64,000 nucleotides of DNA, from contig OY855906.1 of the NCBI GenBank assembly GCA_963693305.1, positions 19,673,161-19,737,160 of the forward strand, given 5' to 3'. A model generated the notes under the pieces. That model made no database searches. It saw nothing but the letters and a program-made list of their open reading frames with translations, and was not told the DNA's origin. Source of the DNA: Meandrina meandrites. Lineage: Eukaryota; Cnidaria; Anthozoa; Scleractinia; Meandrinidae. The translations under genes and the position numbers were made by a program. Every line of letters starts with the position of its first letter. Position 1 is the first letter of the stretch. This document shows, one piece after another, positions 1 through 11,347 of this stretch.

Positions 1-787
1 CTGATTTGTGAATAATAACAAATTCACTTTATCAATTCCGACTCACTCTCTGAGAGTGCATTGTTTTTGCAATATGGAAATTGCAGTTTTCTTATTACAT
101 TGTATACATTTGTGTACACTTATTACATTTGTATCATGCAAGACCAGTTCCTTATTACAACTTTTTGTTACACACTACAATCTCAAGGGAACCCTGTCAG
201 CCACACCTACAAGAATTTTGGTATTATATTTTCTGTGGAGTGTGTCTAAACAAAACAGATCACTTCGAAACTACATGTACTTACCAGTAGTACAACTTAC
301 AGTACATGTGCAGCAATGCAATAAGATTTTGCTTCACCATACAGTTTTCATAATTTTGATGGCACCCAAAGTGGCAGAGGCTGACTAGGGTCCTTTAATA
401 AGAAAGCTTACCACTCTGGCAACAATGCATGCCCAATTGTAATATTAATGTCAAAGTAACTGTTTTGACTCAAGTACTGAGTAAATGCAACAGGAAATAT
501 TGGTAAGAATTCTTATTTTGCTAATTGGCTTAATGGATGAGGAAAGTGCTTATAATATAACAATGGAGTTGATGTTAGTAATTGTCTCACAAACATCTAA
601 TCTGACACTGTGACTGAATTATTATTTTTTCTCCATTTAATAGAAATTGAAAAGGCATCACTGCATATAAAATGTTGAAGTACGTGATGACACCAAAAGA
701 AAGACACTGCAGCTATGGTTGCTATTGTGAGACTACTGTATCTTCATGGACTACATAAGTGGGAGGTCTAACCATCAAGATCTCATG
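1..787. other. AT-rich stretch without a recognised gene
   Basis: The open frames here are short (126 codons at most), low in complexity and match no family I recognise. No splice-bounded exon, tRNA or terminal repeat is apparent. Confidence 0.5.
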
Positions 788-1385
788 GTTTTGTCATTGC
801 CCTTCCATATGGCATTAGAATGTTTCCGCGGGTGTAAGACTGGCCCTCTCCTATGGTAGCTGCATGTTAACACGTCTCATTATTTTTTGTCTGTCTCACC
901 CATAATGAAGACCACTCATGGAGAGTTAAGTTTCTATGAGTCAAATGAGTCATTAGTCAAGGTGATTTTTACACAAAGTAGGTTATTATCTTTTAAACCA
1001 TGGTTTCCCTTTATGCAAGTTAGCTTAGAAGTTAGAAGCACTCTACATGTACTTTGTTTATGGTTGGTTCTATCCCGGTTTGCTTGAGGTTAGTTGCACT
1101 CCAGTTTCCCTTTGCTTGCGGTTAGTTCCTCTCTGGTTTACTTGCCTTTTGTTCACTTAGGTTTGCTTGCGGCTACACATGTAGTTCCACTCTAGTTTAT
1201 TTGAGGTTAGCATTCATTTAATGTTGGACTCATAGTCATTGACTCATTTGACTCATAGAAACTTTACTCTCCATTAGTGATCTTCATTATGGGTGAGACA
1301 GACAAAAAAATAATGAGACATATGTTACTATGCAGCTTCCATGGGAGAGGGCCAGTCTTCAAAATGCAAGGGCAATGACAAAACT
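788..1385. repeat. Foldback (long inverted repeat) element
   Basis: Arms at about 788-965 and 1222-1385 are inverted copies of each other. Both contain GGTTTTGTCATTGCCCTT, GACTGGCCCTCTCC, CTGTCTCACCCATAATGAAG and TCTATGAGTCAAATGAGTCA, with some divergence and a gap in one arm. The 250-bp spacer holds a degenerate tandem repeat of GGTTTGCTTG(A/C)GGTTAG with about 40-50 bp spacing. No ORF is carried. This is the layout of a non-autonomous foldback DNA element. No target duplication could be assigned. Confidence 0.75.
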
Positions 1386-2029
1386 ATAAGATGTTGATGG
1401 TAAGTCAGAGAGGCCTGCAACTGCTGGCCCACTTTGGACCTGTAAGGAACATCACAACAGAGAAAAAACTAATGTGGACATGATTAGAATTTACACCAAA
1501 ATAGTATTGTGCTTTTCTGATCTGCATAGTGATAATAACTGTCACTTTTACCTTAGTTTCTCTTAAGCGTACACAGCTGAAAATTCAGTGAACTTATTAC
1601 CTGGACACTAAGAAAATGTATAATTGCCAAAGGAAATATTTTACAGTGCAGTAACAATAATTATTTCCTGTTCACATGCAGGCACTTAAACCAAACAACC
1701 TTGAACAATGGAAACAAAGAATACAAACTTAACTGAACAGGCAGGTTTTAAAAAACCTGTTTTTGTTTCTGGTATTTTTAGAGTAAATCAACTTTTATTT
1801 ACAATCAGTTATGAGTTAAAAAATCAAACTACATGTGCTGTGCAGAGTAAGAATCATTCCTATACAGCTGTGGGTAAACGTTTATTCTTGAAATAACTCA
1901 CATGTATGTTTCGCTTTGAGTTATGACAATAAAATAAATTGCAAGGTATTAAACATGTATTATTGTTCTTGTTGAGGCTAGGTCAGTCCTTGGGAGTCAT
2001 ACATAAATTATATCCCAGTTTACGGAAGC
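1386..2029. other. No recognised gene
   Basis: AT-rich sequence. A 62-codon frame at 1708-1896 has no recognisable motif. Nothing else stands out. Confidence 0.4.
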
Positions 2030-2460
2030 TGAAAATATCGTAAACGTTCTGAATAGGCCTTTTACGGTGTGCGTTAAGGAACTGTAGCGTATTATGTGGA
2101 TGTTGACACAAACCTGCATTTATAATAGTCGGATTACCAAAAAGGAGACATTGCCGAAGAATACTGAAAAATACAACGTCAACGGGCTTTTAAATACTGC
2201 CCATTTAAGATAGTTTAATAACGCGTAAAGATCCCCTTTCTGATCTTTTTTCAGTCGCCGTAAAATATCGTAAACGTTCTCTTTACGTTTTTTTACAATG
2301 CGCGTAAAGATGCGTTTAAAGTCTACCTACGGAATCTTTACGCCCTATCGTTCTCAGTGCGTAAAGACGTTCTTTACGAAAGTGTAAAGAGGTTCATTAA
2401 GATGCGTAAAGAGGATCTTAACGCTTTCTTTACGGCATCGTTACAGAATCGTAAATTTAA
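2030..2460. repeat. CGTAAAGA-rich interspersed motif tract
   Basis: The octamer CGTAAAGA, its complement TCTTTACG, and variants such as CGTAAACG recur more than a dozen times on both strands in about 430 bp. ATATCGTAAACGTTCT appears twice (near 2035 and 2265). Spacing is irregular, so this is not a satellite. Dense two-strand copies of a short motif resemble transposase-binding arrays near DNA-transposon ends, but no matching terminal repeat was found. Confidence 0.6.
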
Positions 2461-3364
2461 GATTTCATGCTGTGTTAGAGAGCAAATTGTTTTGGGAGTA
2501 TCCTAAGGCAGACTCGTACCCTGCTTCATAATCCTTTGTTTTATTTTCTGCTTATCAATTTTGTTTAGTGGAATGAAGAAGAGGTTATAGCAATGGAGTG
2601 CCAGAAGATATTTTAGCAAATGCTATTGTGCCAGTGATGATGTGTAGCTATTTTCACTGGCACATTAGGCACGAATCTTGCCTTGTTTTAATGTGACTAT
2701 AGTTCCAGTGTTATCACACATTGTTATCATTCATTCTTTTTATATGGCCTATTTTAGGCTATTTCTGTCTCCTCTTGCCTTTTATTATGCTTCAGGCCAA
2801 CGACACGTTGTTTCACCTACCCTCCTCCCCTTTGGCAATGACTTTCGCCTATAAATCAAGCTGCTCATCGCCCGGCAAAGTGAGTTTTCCTATAACTTAT
2901 CACATTGGGGCAATTAGTGGCAATTGTGCCAGTGAAGATGTGTAGCTATTGGCCTACTATCTTGGACTGGATTGCAATGCAATCCCCAGATGGTTTGCAG
3001 TGTCCACTATACCAGTCCACTAGGCACTGCTAAAACACCAGCATGGATGTGACAGCAAAATCACTTCCAGATTGTAACAGGAGAAGGGAGGAGTATACAC
3101 TGGCTCCTTTGTGCATGACAGTGAAAAATCATAATAACTTATTTCTGCAAAGAAAAGTTGACCAGTAATTTGAGTATTGCCTGGTTTCTTCAATAATTCA
3201 AGGCAGCGAAAGGGTGGTAAAATCTAGCAATTATGGGCAGAGCTATTCCAGCCCTTATGAGAGCCAATTAACAATTTAATGTTGATAGGTTACGGAGTGC
3301 AAGCATGCCAGTAAACCAGCCTGTGGAAAAGTTCTTGCCTCATTGCCTGTTCTTACTACATTGA
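2461..3364. other. No recognised gene; 27-bp direct repeat
   Basis: A 27-bp sequence containing TTGTGCCAGTGATGATGTG occurs at 2626-2652 and again, with one mismatch, at 2924-2950. The rest shows no motif-bearing frame. Confidence 0.4.
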
Positions 3365-3625
3365 ATGAAATCAAAAGAGCTCACTCATTTTTCCAAATTT
3401 GAAGCTGCTCTGGCCGACGCAGGATGCACATTAACCAGCCAGCTGTTGATCAGCTATGAGATGATCAAAGTCTCCGATGGTTGGTGTTTCTCTAGCAGCA
3501 AAAGAGAATTTGTCTTAATCCCCATTAGAGAAATTGGACAGGAAAGCTTGAGGGCATTTGTGAGTATCAACACACGAAGACGCGAGATCCCAAGTATTTC
3601 AAGGAAATACCGCACAACAATTTGA
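3365..3625 (+). pseudogene. Fragment of an unnamed repeated protein domain
   Basis: An 86-codon frame whose middle resembles the spliced segment at 14125-14279. Both contain the pattern GC or NC, then L..., then [IV]xY, V.DG.C(F/W)S, and F(V) in the same order and spacing (here DAGCTLTSQLLISYE and KVSDGWCFSSSKREFV). I do not know the family. Repetition at unlinked sites suggests a transposon- or retroelement-borne domain or a dispersed gene fragment. No neighbouring exon was found. Confidence 0.35.
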
Positions 3626-4099
3626 GCCCCAGTGACATGAGTCACTTTTGTGAGTATTACCTCTAACTTCTAAACTAAGAGATCAAGCAACACAAAAAAG
3701 TGACGTCTCTTTTTGATGAACTTAAAAGCAGTAATACAAGCTTATTTGTGCCTATGACACCCATAGTTCCTACCAGGTACTCATTACATAGCTTGTAAAT
3801 GCATTTCTTAGATTTATGAATAGTGGTAGGTTTTTAGTGGGTTACTGCTCTCTTGGCCCTGAGAAAGGGTTGGTCGTGCATTTTTTACTTGGTTCACCCA
3901 CCTATAAATTGCCTGTTGTACTTTTTCAAGTCAAAAATTACTTTTGTTGGCATCGATTTTACGACTTTGCTTACATTCAAGGATACAGACTTTTAATGTA
4001 ATTAACAGGCTACAATCATTTTCCTTTCCAAATTTTAATTTTTGCCGTTATTGTTTTCAGGTACATAGTGATGATCACCAAACAAAAATCGTTCAACAG
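3626..4099. other. No recognised gene
   Basis: Nothing beyond short frames. A LINE fragment begins just to the right. Confidence 0.4.
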
Positions 4100-5190
4100 A
4101 AGTTTAGCTTAGCTGTAATTCAAGGGCCATGCGTATCTTGTATCTTGTCGCCAAAGTTTAATTTGTCTGCTCTGGGTGAGTCGTACGAGAAGAAAATGCC
4201 AAGCGTGCAAATAGGTTCTTGTGGCCATTTAAAATTGAATGGGGTGTCATGTCTGTCTTTCCAACAACCCAACCACATAGCTTCGGTTTTTGATGTATTG
4301 ACCTGTAAACCGGAAGTAGAAGCGAATTTCTCTAGCATATCTAGTAAATGCCCTATTGAGTTGAGGTCGCTCACAAAAACGGTGGTATCATCTGCATACA
4401 TAGTGGTTTTTATTTCTTTTTCTCCGATTCTGATACCTTTAATAAGATCATCACATTTGATAGCTCTAGCAAAGAGTTCAAGGCCAATAACAAAAAGTAA
4501 ACCTGATAATGGACAGCCCTGTCTCACACCTTGGTTTATTGGGAAAAAGTGTGAAGCGTGCCCGTTATGTTATTTAAAACGCAGCTGGAGATATCAGTGT
4601 GAAGAGTTTTAAACCACTGTACAAAATTAGGGCCAAAATTAAAATGGATAAGGACCTTTTCTAAGTAATTCCATTCAACAGTGTCGAAAGCCTTGCGAAA
4701 ATCAAGGACGGCAATTCCTGGCAGATTTTCTTTATCGGTGTAGAACATTAGATCTTGTATCAGTCTGATATTTTCTCCAATATAACGCCCTTTTACGTAT
4801 CCTGTTTGATCAGGATTTGCTAGTTTAGGTAGAACCTTTTCTAAGCGCTTGGCCAAAACTTTGGTGAGAATGTTGTAATCCACATTTAACAGAGAAATCG
4901 GTCTAAGATTTTCCAGAATTGTTTTATCCTTATTCTTTTTTGGGATAAGAGAAATAATTCCACGTCTTTGGGATATTGATAAAGCGCTGTTATGGAAGGC
5001 ATAATTAAAACTACCAACAATTGAGCTTTTCAGTTCGGACCAGAAGTATTTTAAAAATTCAACAGGCAGTCTGTTGGTACTGGGAGTCTTGTTTGCAGAG
5101 AAGTCTTTAAGGCATTTAGCGCTTCTGTTTCTGTCTTTTTGAACTTGGAATTTATTTGTAGGAGAGGGCCCCGATTTAGGAGAGCTGCTC
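4100..5190 (-). mobile_element. L1-like LINE fragment, reverse transcriptase region
   Basis: Reading leftward, the minus strand gives a non-LTR RT domain in order: the RPISLLNVDYN region, QTGYVKGRYIGENIR, LDFRKAFDTVEW, VRQGCPLSGLLF, then the catalytic MYADDTTVF. The frames are 4883-4536 and 4527-4120, joined by a small frameshift near 4530; weaker upstream coding continues to about 5190. Endonuclease, ORF1 and the C-terminal zinc region are absent, so this is a piece truncated on both sides. The catalytic YADD is intact but the copy cannot be functional. The L1-like assignment rests on motif style. Confidence 0.85.
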
Positions 5191-5191
5191 T

Positions 5192-6377
5192 TTGATTCTG
5201 CTGTTTACTCTTTCTTCTCTAAAAACGTCGCAAACAGACCCAGCGGTTCAGGAGGATCTCAAGGCTTTAGAAGATTCACTCGGGGACCCAATCCTTCTGG
5301 GACTTTCTGACAAATTGGCGGATCCAGCAGAGCAACTACTGGAACCCAGAACCTCTCTCAGAGGTAAGCGTCCCCTGCTCATCCCAGATTTTGTGAGTTC
5401 CCTCCCAGTTGTTCTGGAAGAGGACCGGGAGGCCGTGCTTGGCGTGTCCGGTGGCACTCAAACAATTTTAAAGACTAACAACCAGAAGAAACCCCAACTC
5501 GCTAACATCACCTTTCCACAATGGTCAGCTGCAAACTTTCGAATCATGCACACGCTGATAAAAGACGGTGATTTACCATCAACCTGAGATGTCATAAATT
5601 ACATTTCATACAGCACAAAGGTTTCAGAGCTGGCCAAGATTTATCCAATACCTCGTGTTGTCCAATACGACGACCTTTATCGCCGAATGCAATTTGCTAG
5701 TGGTTGCAAGTGGGGCACTGAGAGCCAATCTACCAGCAGTCTCTACACAAGCCTGATGCCACCCAGCCTGGCTCAACAAAACAAACAGGCCGCCCTCCAA
5801 ACAAAACAGCACCCACCATCAACCTGGCTACAGGAAAGCAGGTGTGCTATGATTTTCAACGACGTCAAGGCTGCAGCTATGGCACAACTTGCAAGTACGA
5901 CCATGTGTGTATTAAACCGCAGTGCCTTGGTGATCACCCGCAATGGAGACACCAATCCCCCTCAACACCCAACCCCCAAGCCTAAGCTCATACTCGCCGG
6001 CAGAGCTATTTCCCAACGATTATTGTTCACTGGAGCCACTTGCAGGGGATAGCTTGACTGCATCTACCACAGCAGGGGTATGCCCCGACATCAATTTAGG
6101 AGCAGCAGAGTGTGATATTACTTGCAGTCAATCAGCAGGGCGTTTATGTTTTGATGCGCAGGAGCCCAAAGCAGCCTGTATCTCCACAGACTTAAAGTAT
6201 GAGATATGGGCACAAGAACTAGCAAATGATCCGGACAAAGACTTTATTCTCACTGGTGTACAAGAGGGTTTTGACTTGATCCAGCGAGACGCTACTGTTT
6301 TGCCAGCTTTAACAAAGAACAAATCAGCACTCAGAGCTGGGGCCAAAGAGCAGATTGAGGAGCAACTGTCTGAATGA
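5192..6377 (+). mobile_element. DIRS-like retroelement fragment: gag end and start of RT ORF
   Basis: The first part (5192-5990) reads as a gag-type protein in shifted frames. It has a region rich in FPQWSAANFRIMHTLI, then a segment containing YDDLYRRMQFASGCKWGT, then a Cys-rich motif with Cys/His spacing C-x8-C-x5-C-x3-H-x-C (from about 5845, starting VCYDFQRRQGCSYGTTCKYD). That Cys-rich tail and the following frame (5943-6377, with LANDPDKDFILTGVQEGFD and NKSALRAG) are typical, to my knowledge, of cnidarian DIRS-like elements. The RT ORF breaks off at 6377; no RT catalytic motif or tyrosine recombinase follows. At least two frame changes and a stop near 5586 mark it as dead. Confidence 0.6.
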
Positions 6378-6379
6378 CT

Positions 6380-7155
6380 TTCACTTGGCCATTTTGCAAT
6401 GTCGACAACAGCTCCCACCATTGCCAATGCAATTGGAGCTGTGCCCAAAAGGGACTCTTCAGAGCGAATGCCAGTTAAAATCGGGCAAAATATAAATTTC
6501 GCGGCCAGGCTCAAAATTTTGATTTCGTTCATATTTTGTCTATAGATAGACATTACCAATAACAAAACGTGGTGTACTTTGTTTTTCCAAAGACCGCTTC
6601 AATTTGGCGAAATTTGAGAAAATCTATATTTGCTGTCGGCAACTTCAAAACACCCAAAATTTGAGACAAAATCGGCTGCTTGCAAAACTTTGCTTGCATG
6701 CAAAGGGCATGGAATTTGGGGAAAATCTTTTCCAATGTATTAATTTATGAAGACTTTTACTCCCAGTTTAGTGAAAAAGTTTCATCTAAGCGATAATCTG
6801 GAAGGTAAACAATAATATTTTAGAACTGCTTATTTTTCAAGGGACAGAAATTTTATTTCAACTTGAAATACGCGATTACAATTTTAAGCATGTGCTATAC
6901 CTTGGTTTTTCCTCAAACTTACGCTATAAGATATTTAAACATTGTTCTAGAACATATGTAAAAACTGGCTTGGGTAATTTAGTTTGAAGGTCACATGAAG
7001 TCTTTGAAGTTGAGCAAATTTTCAGATGAAATATGAGATAATTGAATAATTAACGCAAGCACTCTTTCACTACCAAATGGATCCATGGCACTTCCGGGGC
7101 ATTTCCCGAGCAGAAAGCTGTATAAATGTAAACATAGAGTTTAAAATCCCTTTCC
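6380..7155. other. No recognised gene
   Basis: AT-rich sequence without motif-bearing frames, repeats or splice-bounded exons that I can support. Confidence 0.4.
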
Positions 7156-7159
7156 TTAA

Positions 7160-8164
7160 CCCTTTAACTGGCAAATTTCTGTGTGCTTTTTAAGAGTTTT
7201 TCTGAGCATAGGCAGTCTCTACAATCTCGTGATCGCATATAAGAAGTTTAATTGAAACTATGCGCTGTTTAGTAACACAGAGGGCTCAAATTTTCATTGT
7301 GACATCAGCATTCGGCCGTTGCTTGCTCAATAAGCCGAGCAGTTCGGCTCAAATCTGGTAAGTTTTCGGTTTATAAGTGTTTTTAGAGCCATTTTCCACT
7401 GCAGAAGCCCCCAGGCTGGCATCATGAAGCTTGAATGGTGGGTAGACGCAAACTTCTAAAAGAAACCAGGAGTGAGAGATGATTTGACGGTGATTGGAAC
7501 GCCTAAACTATATGTATGGAAACATGGTTGTTCATGAGTGAAGTTGTCTCTCTGGCCGTTCTGTGGCTGGATTCCAAGACCTACCAAGGCAATTTGGATG
7601 AGATTTGACTTCTAAAGAATGCAATCGGTACAATATTTTGCTGGTAGAATTGGCTGGCTCGACACTTATAAAAAACACATGAAATGGAGGTAGGTTGTGT
7701 TGCATGCCGCTGAAGTGTCTAATTTCCCAAGCATTCCTTTCGGTCAGGTATAGGAGAATCTGGGGGTTGGCAAGCATAGCTCAAATCAAATGGTAATTGT
7801 TCAGTCCGTTGAAGGTTTGATGGCAAATTTTCTTACTGAACGAAAAGTAGAAGGCTTGACGTCTGCTGCAAATGCAACATTTTAGATTTAGAATTGTTTT
7901 TTTATTAAAAAATTTGAAGGCAAAGATGTGTGTTTTTTGTTGTTGTCTCAAATGAGCATGTTTTGATTTCCTGCAGAACAAATAGCCATATGAAACAAAA
8001 AGCCAGAGCTGTAGCCAGTTAATTGGCTTTAAACGCTTCAAAATTTATCACTTTGTCATAACAAGAGATTATTACTATCATATCTCCAGATCTGTGAAAG
8101 CTGCAAATTTTCAAAACATTGCTGGTGCTTTTCGTACAAATTTGTACGATTGCCGGTTAAAGGG
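7160..8164. mobile_element. piggyBac-like non-autonomous element, copy 1
   Basis: The element starts CCCTTTAACTGGCAAATT and ends ATTGCCGGTTAAAGGG, which are imperfect inverted termini. It is flanked on both sides by TTAA (7156-7159 and 8165-8168). A second copy at 31370-32384 has the same layout and high identity. TTAA target duplication with termini starting CCC is the signature of the piggyBac superfamily. Minus-strand frames of 81 and 86 codons are conserved in part between copies but match no transposase domain, so I call it non-autonomous. Confidence 0.85.
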
Positions 8165-8168
8165 TTAA

Positions 8169-8971
8169 ATATGTGGCACGTATTCTGCCTGTTGTTGACT
8201 TCTTTGAAGCTCCAAAGTACTGATTTAGAAGTCCGCCGTTTTAGTTGACCTTTATACTGAATGAAGGTCATGACATTATTGGGGGAAGGGCTTTCTTTCT
8301 CAATTCAGCCCGCTTAATTGGTTAGAACAAAGTCGTGAATTGAGAAGGAATGCAGTGATCAGCATAGCCTTATTGTTGCCCCGTAGATAGACGGTGTTGC
8401 GTGACGAGGTCATTTGCAAAAACACAAAGGAAACATTTGGTGAAGATTGTGAAGCGATGTTGTCAGACGTTTCCACTATTCTCTGATTCTCAAAAATCCA
8501 AAGGTTTTAAAATAATATATTCCGTTTTTTTGCAGTACTTAATTTAACTAACCAGCGAGCCAGTTTGTTACACCTGTATCAGTAAATCATAGATCCACTC
8601 CGTTGGAAGCTTCTTCTTATGAGTCGATAATGAGCTATGGAAAGTACCTGCTCGTTCCCCTCAATTGTGGGAGGCCAATGTGGCCTCGACAGAAGGGACA
8701 GGAACAAAATAGAGGAATGTATTCCATTCCATAGTGGCCCTTTGTTGAATTAATTCTGGCAAGAGCACGCATCTTTTCCAGCTCCACGAATATTGATTGT
8801 CCGAATTCCAGTTGGCCGAAAAGCGAAGCTTTGAGGGCAACTGTGAAAAAAGGGGCAGTCTTTCAGCCAGGGCATTATCCTCCAATATAGCAGCAAGCCA
8901 GAAAGGGGTTTTGTTATTTTATAACCCACCCATTGGATATTAGTTGAAGACGTCGAGATCCGGACAGATGT
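8169..8971. other. No recognised gene
   Basis: Short minus-strand frames only. The region borders the Tc1/mariner-like element at the TA target site. Confidence 0.4.
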
Positions 8972-9562
8972 TACAGTGGATTTCAACTCACTTTGGCCGC
9001 GTGGGTTTGGAAACATCTTGGGAACTTGGGAACTGCATTCCTGAGTTTGCTGTTTCATTGTTATTGGAGCCAATCAAATTGCGAACTTTGAAATGAAAAC
9101 TCCAAGTTTGATTGCGAAGTTCGAATCGAAATTGCGAACTTCACTTCTAGGTTAAGAATGTAGATGGCGAAAGCAATGGCGTACGCCGATGGAGATGGTG
9201 ATGACTTAAAAAGTTGGTTATCTACTTTCCAAAAACAGCTAGACTCGGAAACATTTGCTTGTATATTACGAGACTCTTAAAGCTAACCAATTTTGTACCC
9301 GACTGAAAATTAAGCTTATCTGAGAAGAAGAATTCAGCTTGATGTTTAACAAGCAGTTGCCGCTTGGAGCGAAAGCTTTGTTGCAGTACCAAATTTCTTT
9401 GTTGAGAGAGCAATCTCCTCTTCAAAAGCCCACGGCTACCCGGGTGCGAGAAGAAAAGGGAGATACATCTGAAAACACGGGAGCTAAAAAGGTAGGTCTT
9501 TTAAAATCTTTTAGTTGAGAGAAAAAAATTGAGCAACCTCATTGCCGACAAACCACGTGCAA

Positions 9563-10768
9563 ATGTTTATCCTTCCCGAAAGAATATCATGTATTGATAC
9601 AACCTTTCTCGATTATCAGAACGTTCTTCGGGCCTTGGAGGATCAAGAAAAGACGCTACAGAGTCAGCTTAAAACACAAAAAGGAGAACTAAAGGAAGTC
9701 GAAATGAGGATCGATTCCATGAACATTCTAGTGCGAGAACCACCGCCTGTCGGGGGAGGAAAAAGCATTTGTGGTCACTGCCATCATCGAGGCCATCGCA
9801 ACTCTGCACTGAAACCGTGCTCCTTAAAGAAATGTACAGAATACACATATTGCGGAATAAAAGAAAGACACCCCGAATATTTCAGCCACTTGACCTCGCT
9901 TAAATTAGAGCGAAAAAAGCGAAAAGATGCTGTCGATCAACTAGAAGGTCAGTTGAAGAACATGGAACAGTTCTCCACGAGCAGTGAATATCAGTTCATC
10001 AAAAGTGTAACGCCGCGAATGTACCAAGCTGACGAATCGTACAAAGTGAACAAAGCTAAGTTAATGAGAGATGTTTGTCTTGATGGAAAGATCCCGCCTG
10101 TAACGACAAATGACAGGGAACAAATTAGAAATTTGATTTTAAAATGCAAGAGATCCAAGCAAATTTGTGAAGACGATTGCCCAAAAATCATGAGTCCAGA
10201 TCAATTTTCCCCAGTCAAGTCTGCTGGAGTAGATGTAGATGTTCCGACTGGCAAAGAAGAATTTGTCATGCCAGTGAAAAACAGCACTGAAACTCCCGAA
10301 GCAGAAAGGATTACATCCAAGGAGACTTCCTCCAGCTCATCCGACGACCGAAGGTCGAAAAAAAGAAAGAAGAAATCAAAAGTGAAGAGAAGGAAACGCG
10401 GATCCCGACAGCACCATAGTTCCAGCGATAACAGTTCTGAAGAAGACTTTGAAAAATCATGTCGGAAAACCTTTCATAGTGCTTATTTCCCGCCCCAGTT
10501 TTTAGCTAATAATAGCTTGCAACTTATGAGTAATTTGTATGGCAGGTTGCCAGTTCCTAATAATTCTCTTAACAGAGTTCACATGCCTCATAACTACATG
10601 CCTTATTCAGTACCATTCCTTCCTATGAATGTGCAAAGCTCGCAAACAAATATACATCAAGTTCAACAAATGTGCGAAGAGAGTTCATTACCATCTGCTA
10701 ATGCAGAACCCGCGTGGGAAAACTTGGAAACACTGGCAAATGTTGCCTACTCAAATGCCAATGAATAG
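9563..10768 (+). CDS. Accessory ORF of the Tc1/mariner-like element, zinc-binding, unknown function
   Basis: 401 residues from the first ATG; the open frame extends seven codons further upstream. In order: a coiled coil (about residues 15-55), a Cys/His cluster with CGHCHHRGHRN followed by CSLKKC, YTYCG and HPEY (about 72-108), a second charged helix, then a basic Ser/Lys-rich stretch with KKRKKKSKVKRRKRGSR near residue 275 that looks like a nuclear localisation or nucleic-acid-binding tail. The C-terminal third is rich in Asn, Pro and Met. I do not recognise the family. Its place within the TIRs, facing the transposase, suggests an accessory transposition or regulatory protein. An upstream exon (9340-9491, ending at a GTAGGT donor) may be spliced on. 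Confidence 0.8.
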   Translation: MFILPERISCIDTTFLDYQNVLRALEDQEKTLQSQLKTQKGELKEVEMRIDSMNILVREPPPVGGGKSICGHCHHRGHRNSALKPCSLKKCTEYTYCGIKERHPEYFSHLTSLKLERKKRKDAVDQLEGQLKNMEQFSTSSEYQFIKSVTPRMYQADESYKVNKAKLMRDVCLDGKIPPVTTNDREQIRNLILKCKRSKQICEDDCPKIMSPDQFSPVKSAGVDVDVPTGKEEFVMPVKNSTETPEAERITSKETSSSSSDDRRSKKRKKKSKVKRRKRGSRQHHSSSDNSSEEDFEKSCRKTFHSAYFPPQFLANNSLQLMSNLYGRLPVPNNSLNRVHMPHNYMPYSVPFLPMNVQSSQTNIHQVQQMCEESSLPSANAEPAWENLETLANVAYSNANE

Positions 10769-11347
10769 CTGTAATGAATAAGTTTTAATTCACCTCAGAC
10801 ACTGTATTTTTTGTTGTGTTTTAGGAGGTTGCTTTGTTTACACGTTATACACAAGTTCAAGTTCCTAATTAATTATTGTTGGGTTTGTCAGTTCTGTCGC
10901 GCCAGCCTGTCTAGTGTGAAGATCTTATCACGCACGCAAATAGGTTTTTTAGGCTAAAAAAATTCACCTTTTTTCCGACAAGTTTTACCCAGGTGGTATC
11001 GATTGAAACACCCAACTTCAACCCTTGAGTGCTTTAGCTTTGTTTCATATTCCTAAAATAATCTGGTACAAAATTGATTTTTTTTCCATTTCAAGCATAG
11101 AATGTAAACAAGTAGTCAAACTATAATAAGGACAGTTGTGTTTATGTAAAATTAAAGCTTTCAACAATTTGCTCCTTTTATTTTTAAATCAAACTTCCCT
11201 GATAGATATCTACAGTGCATCATTTAATATCTGCTGAAATAACTGAACAGCCCGAGACTGAATCACTAGCCACATGCACTGCTATTTTACTGAAACAAAT
11301 GCCTCTTCATTAATCTCGACATAAGCAAATTATTCAGGACTGTAACT

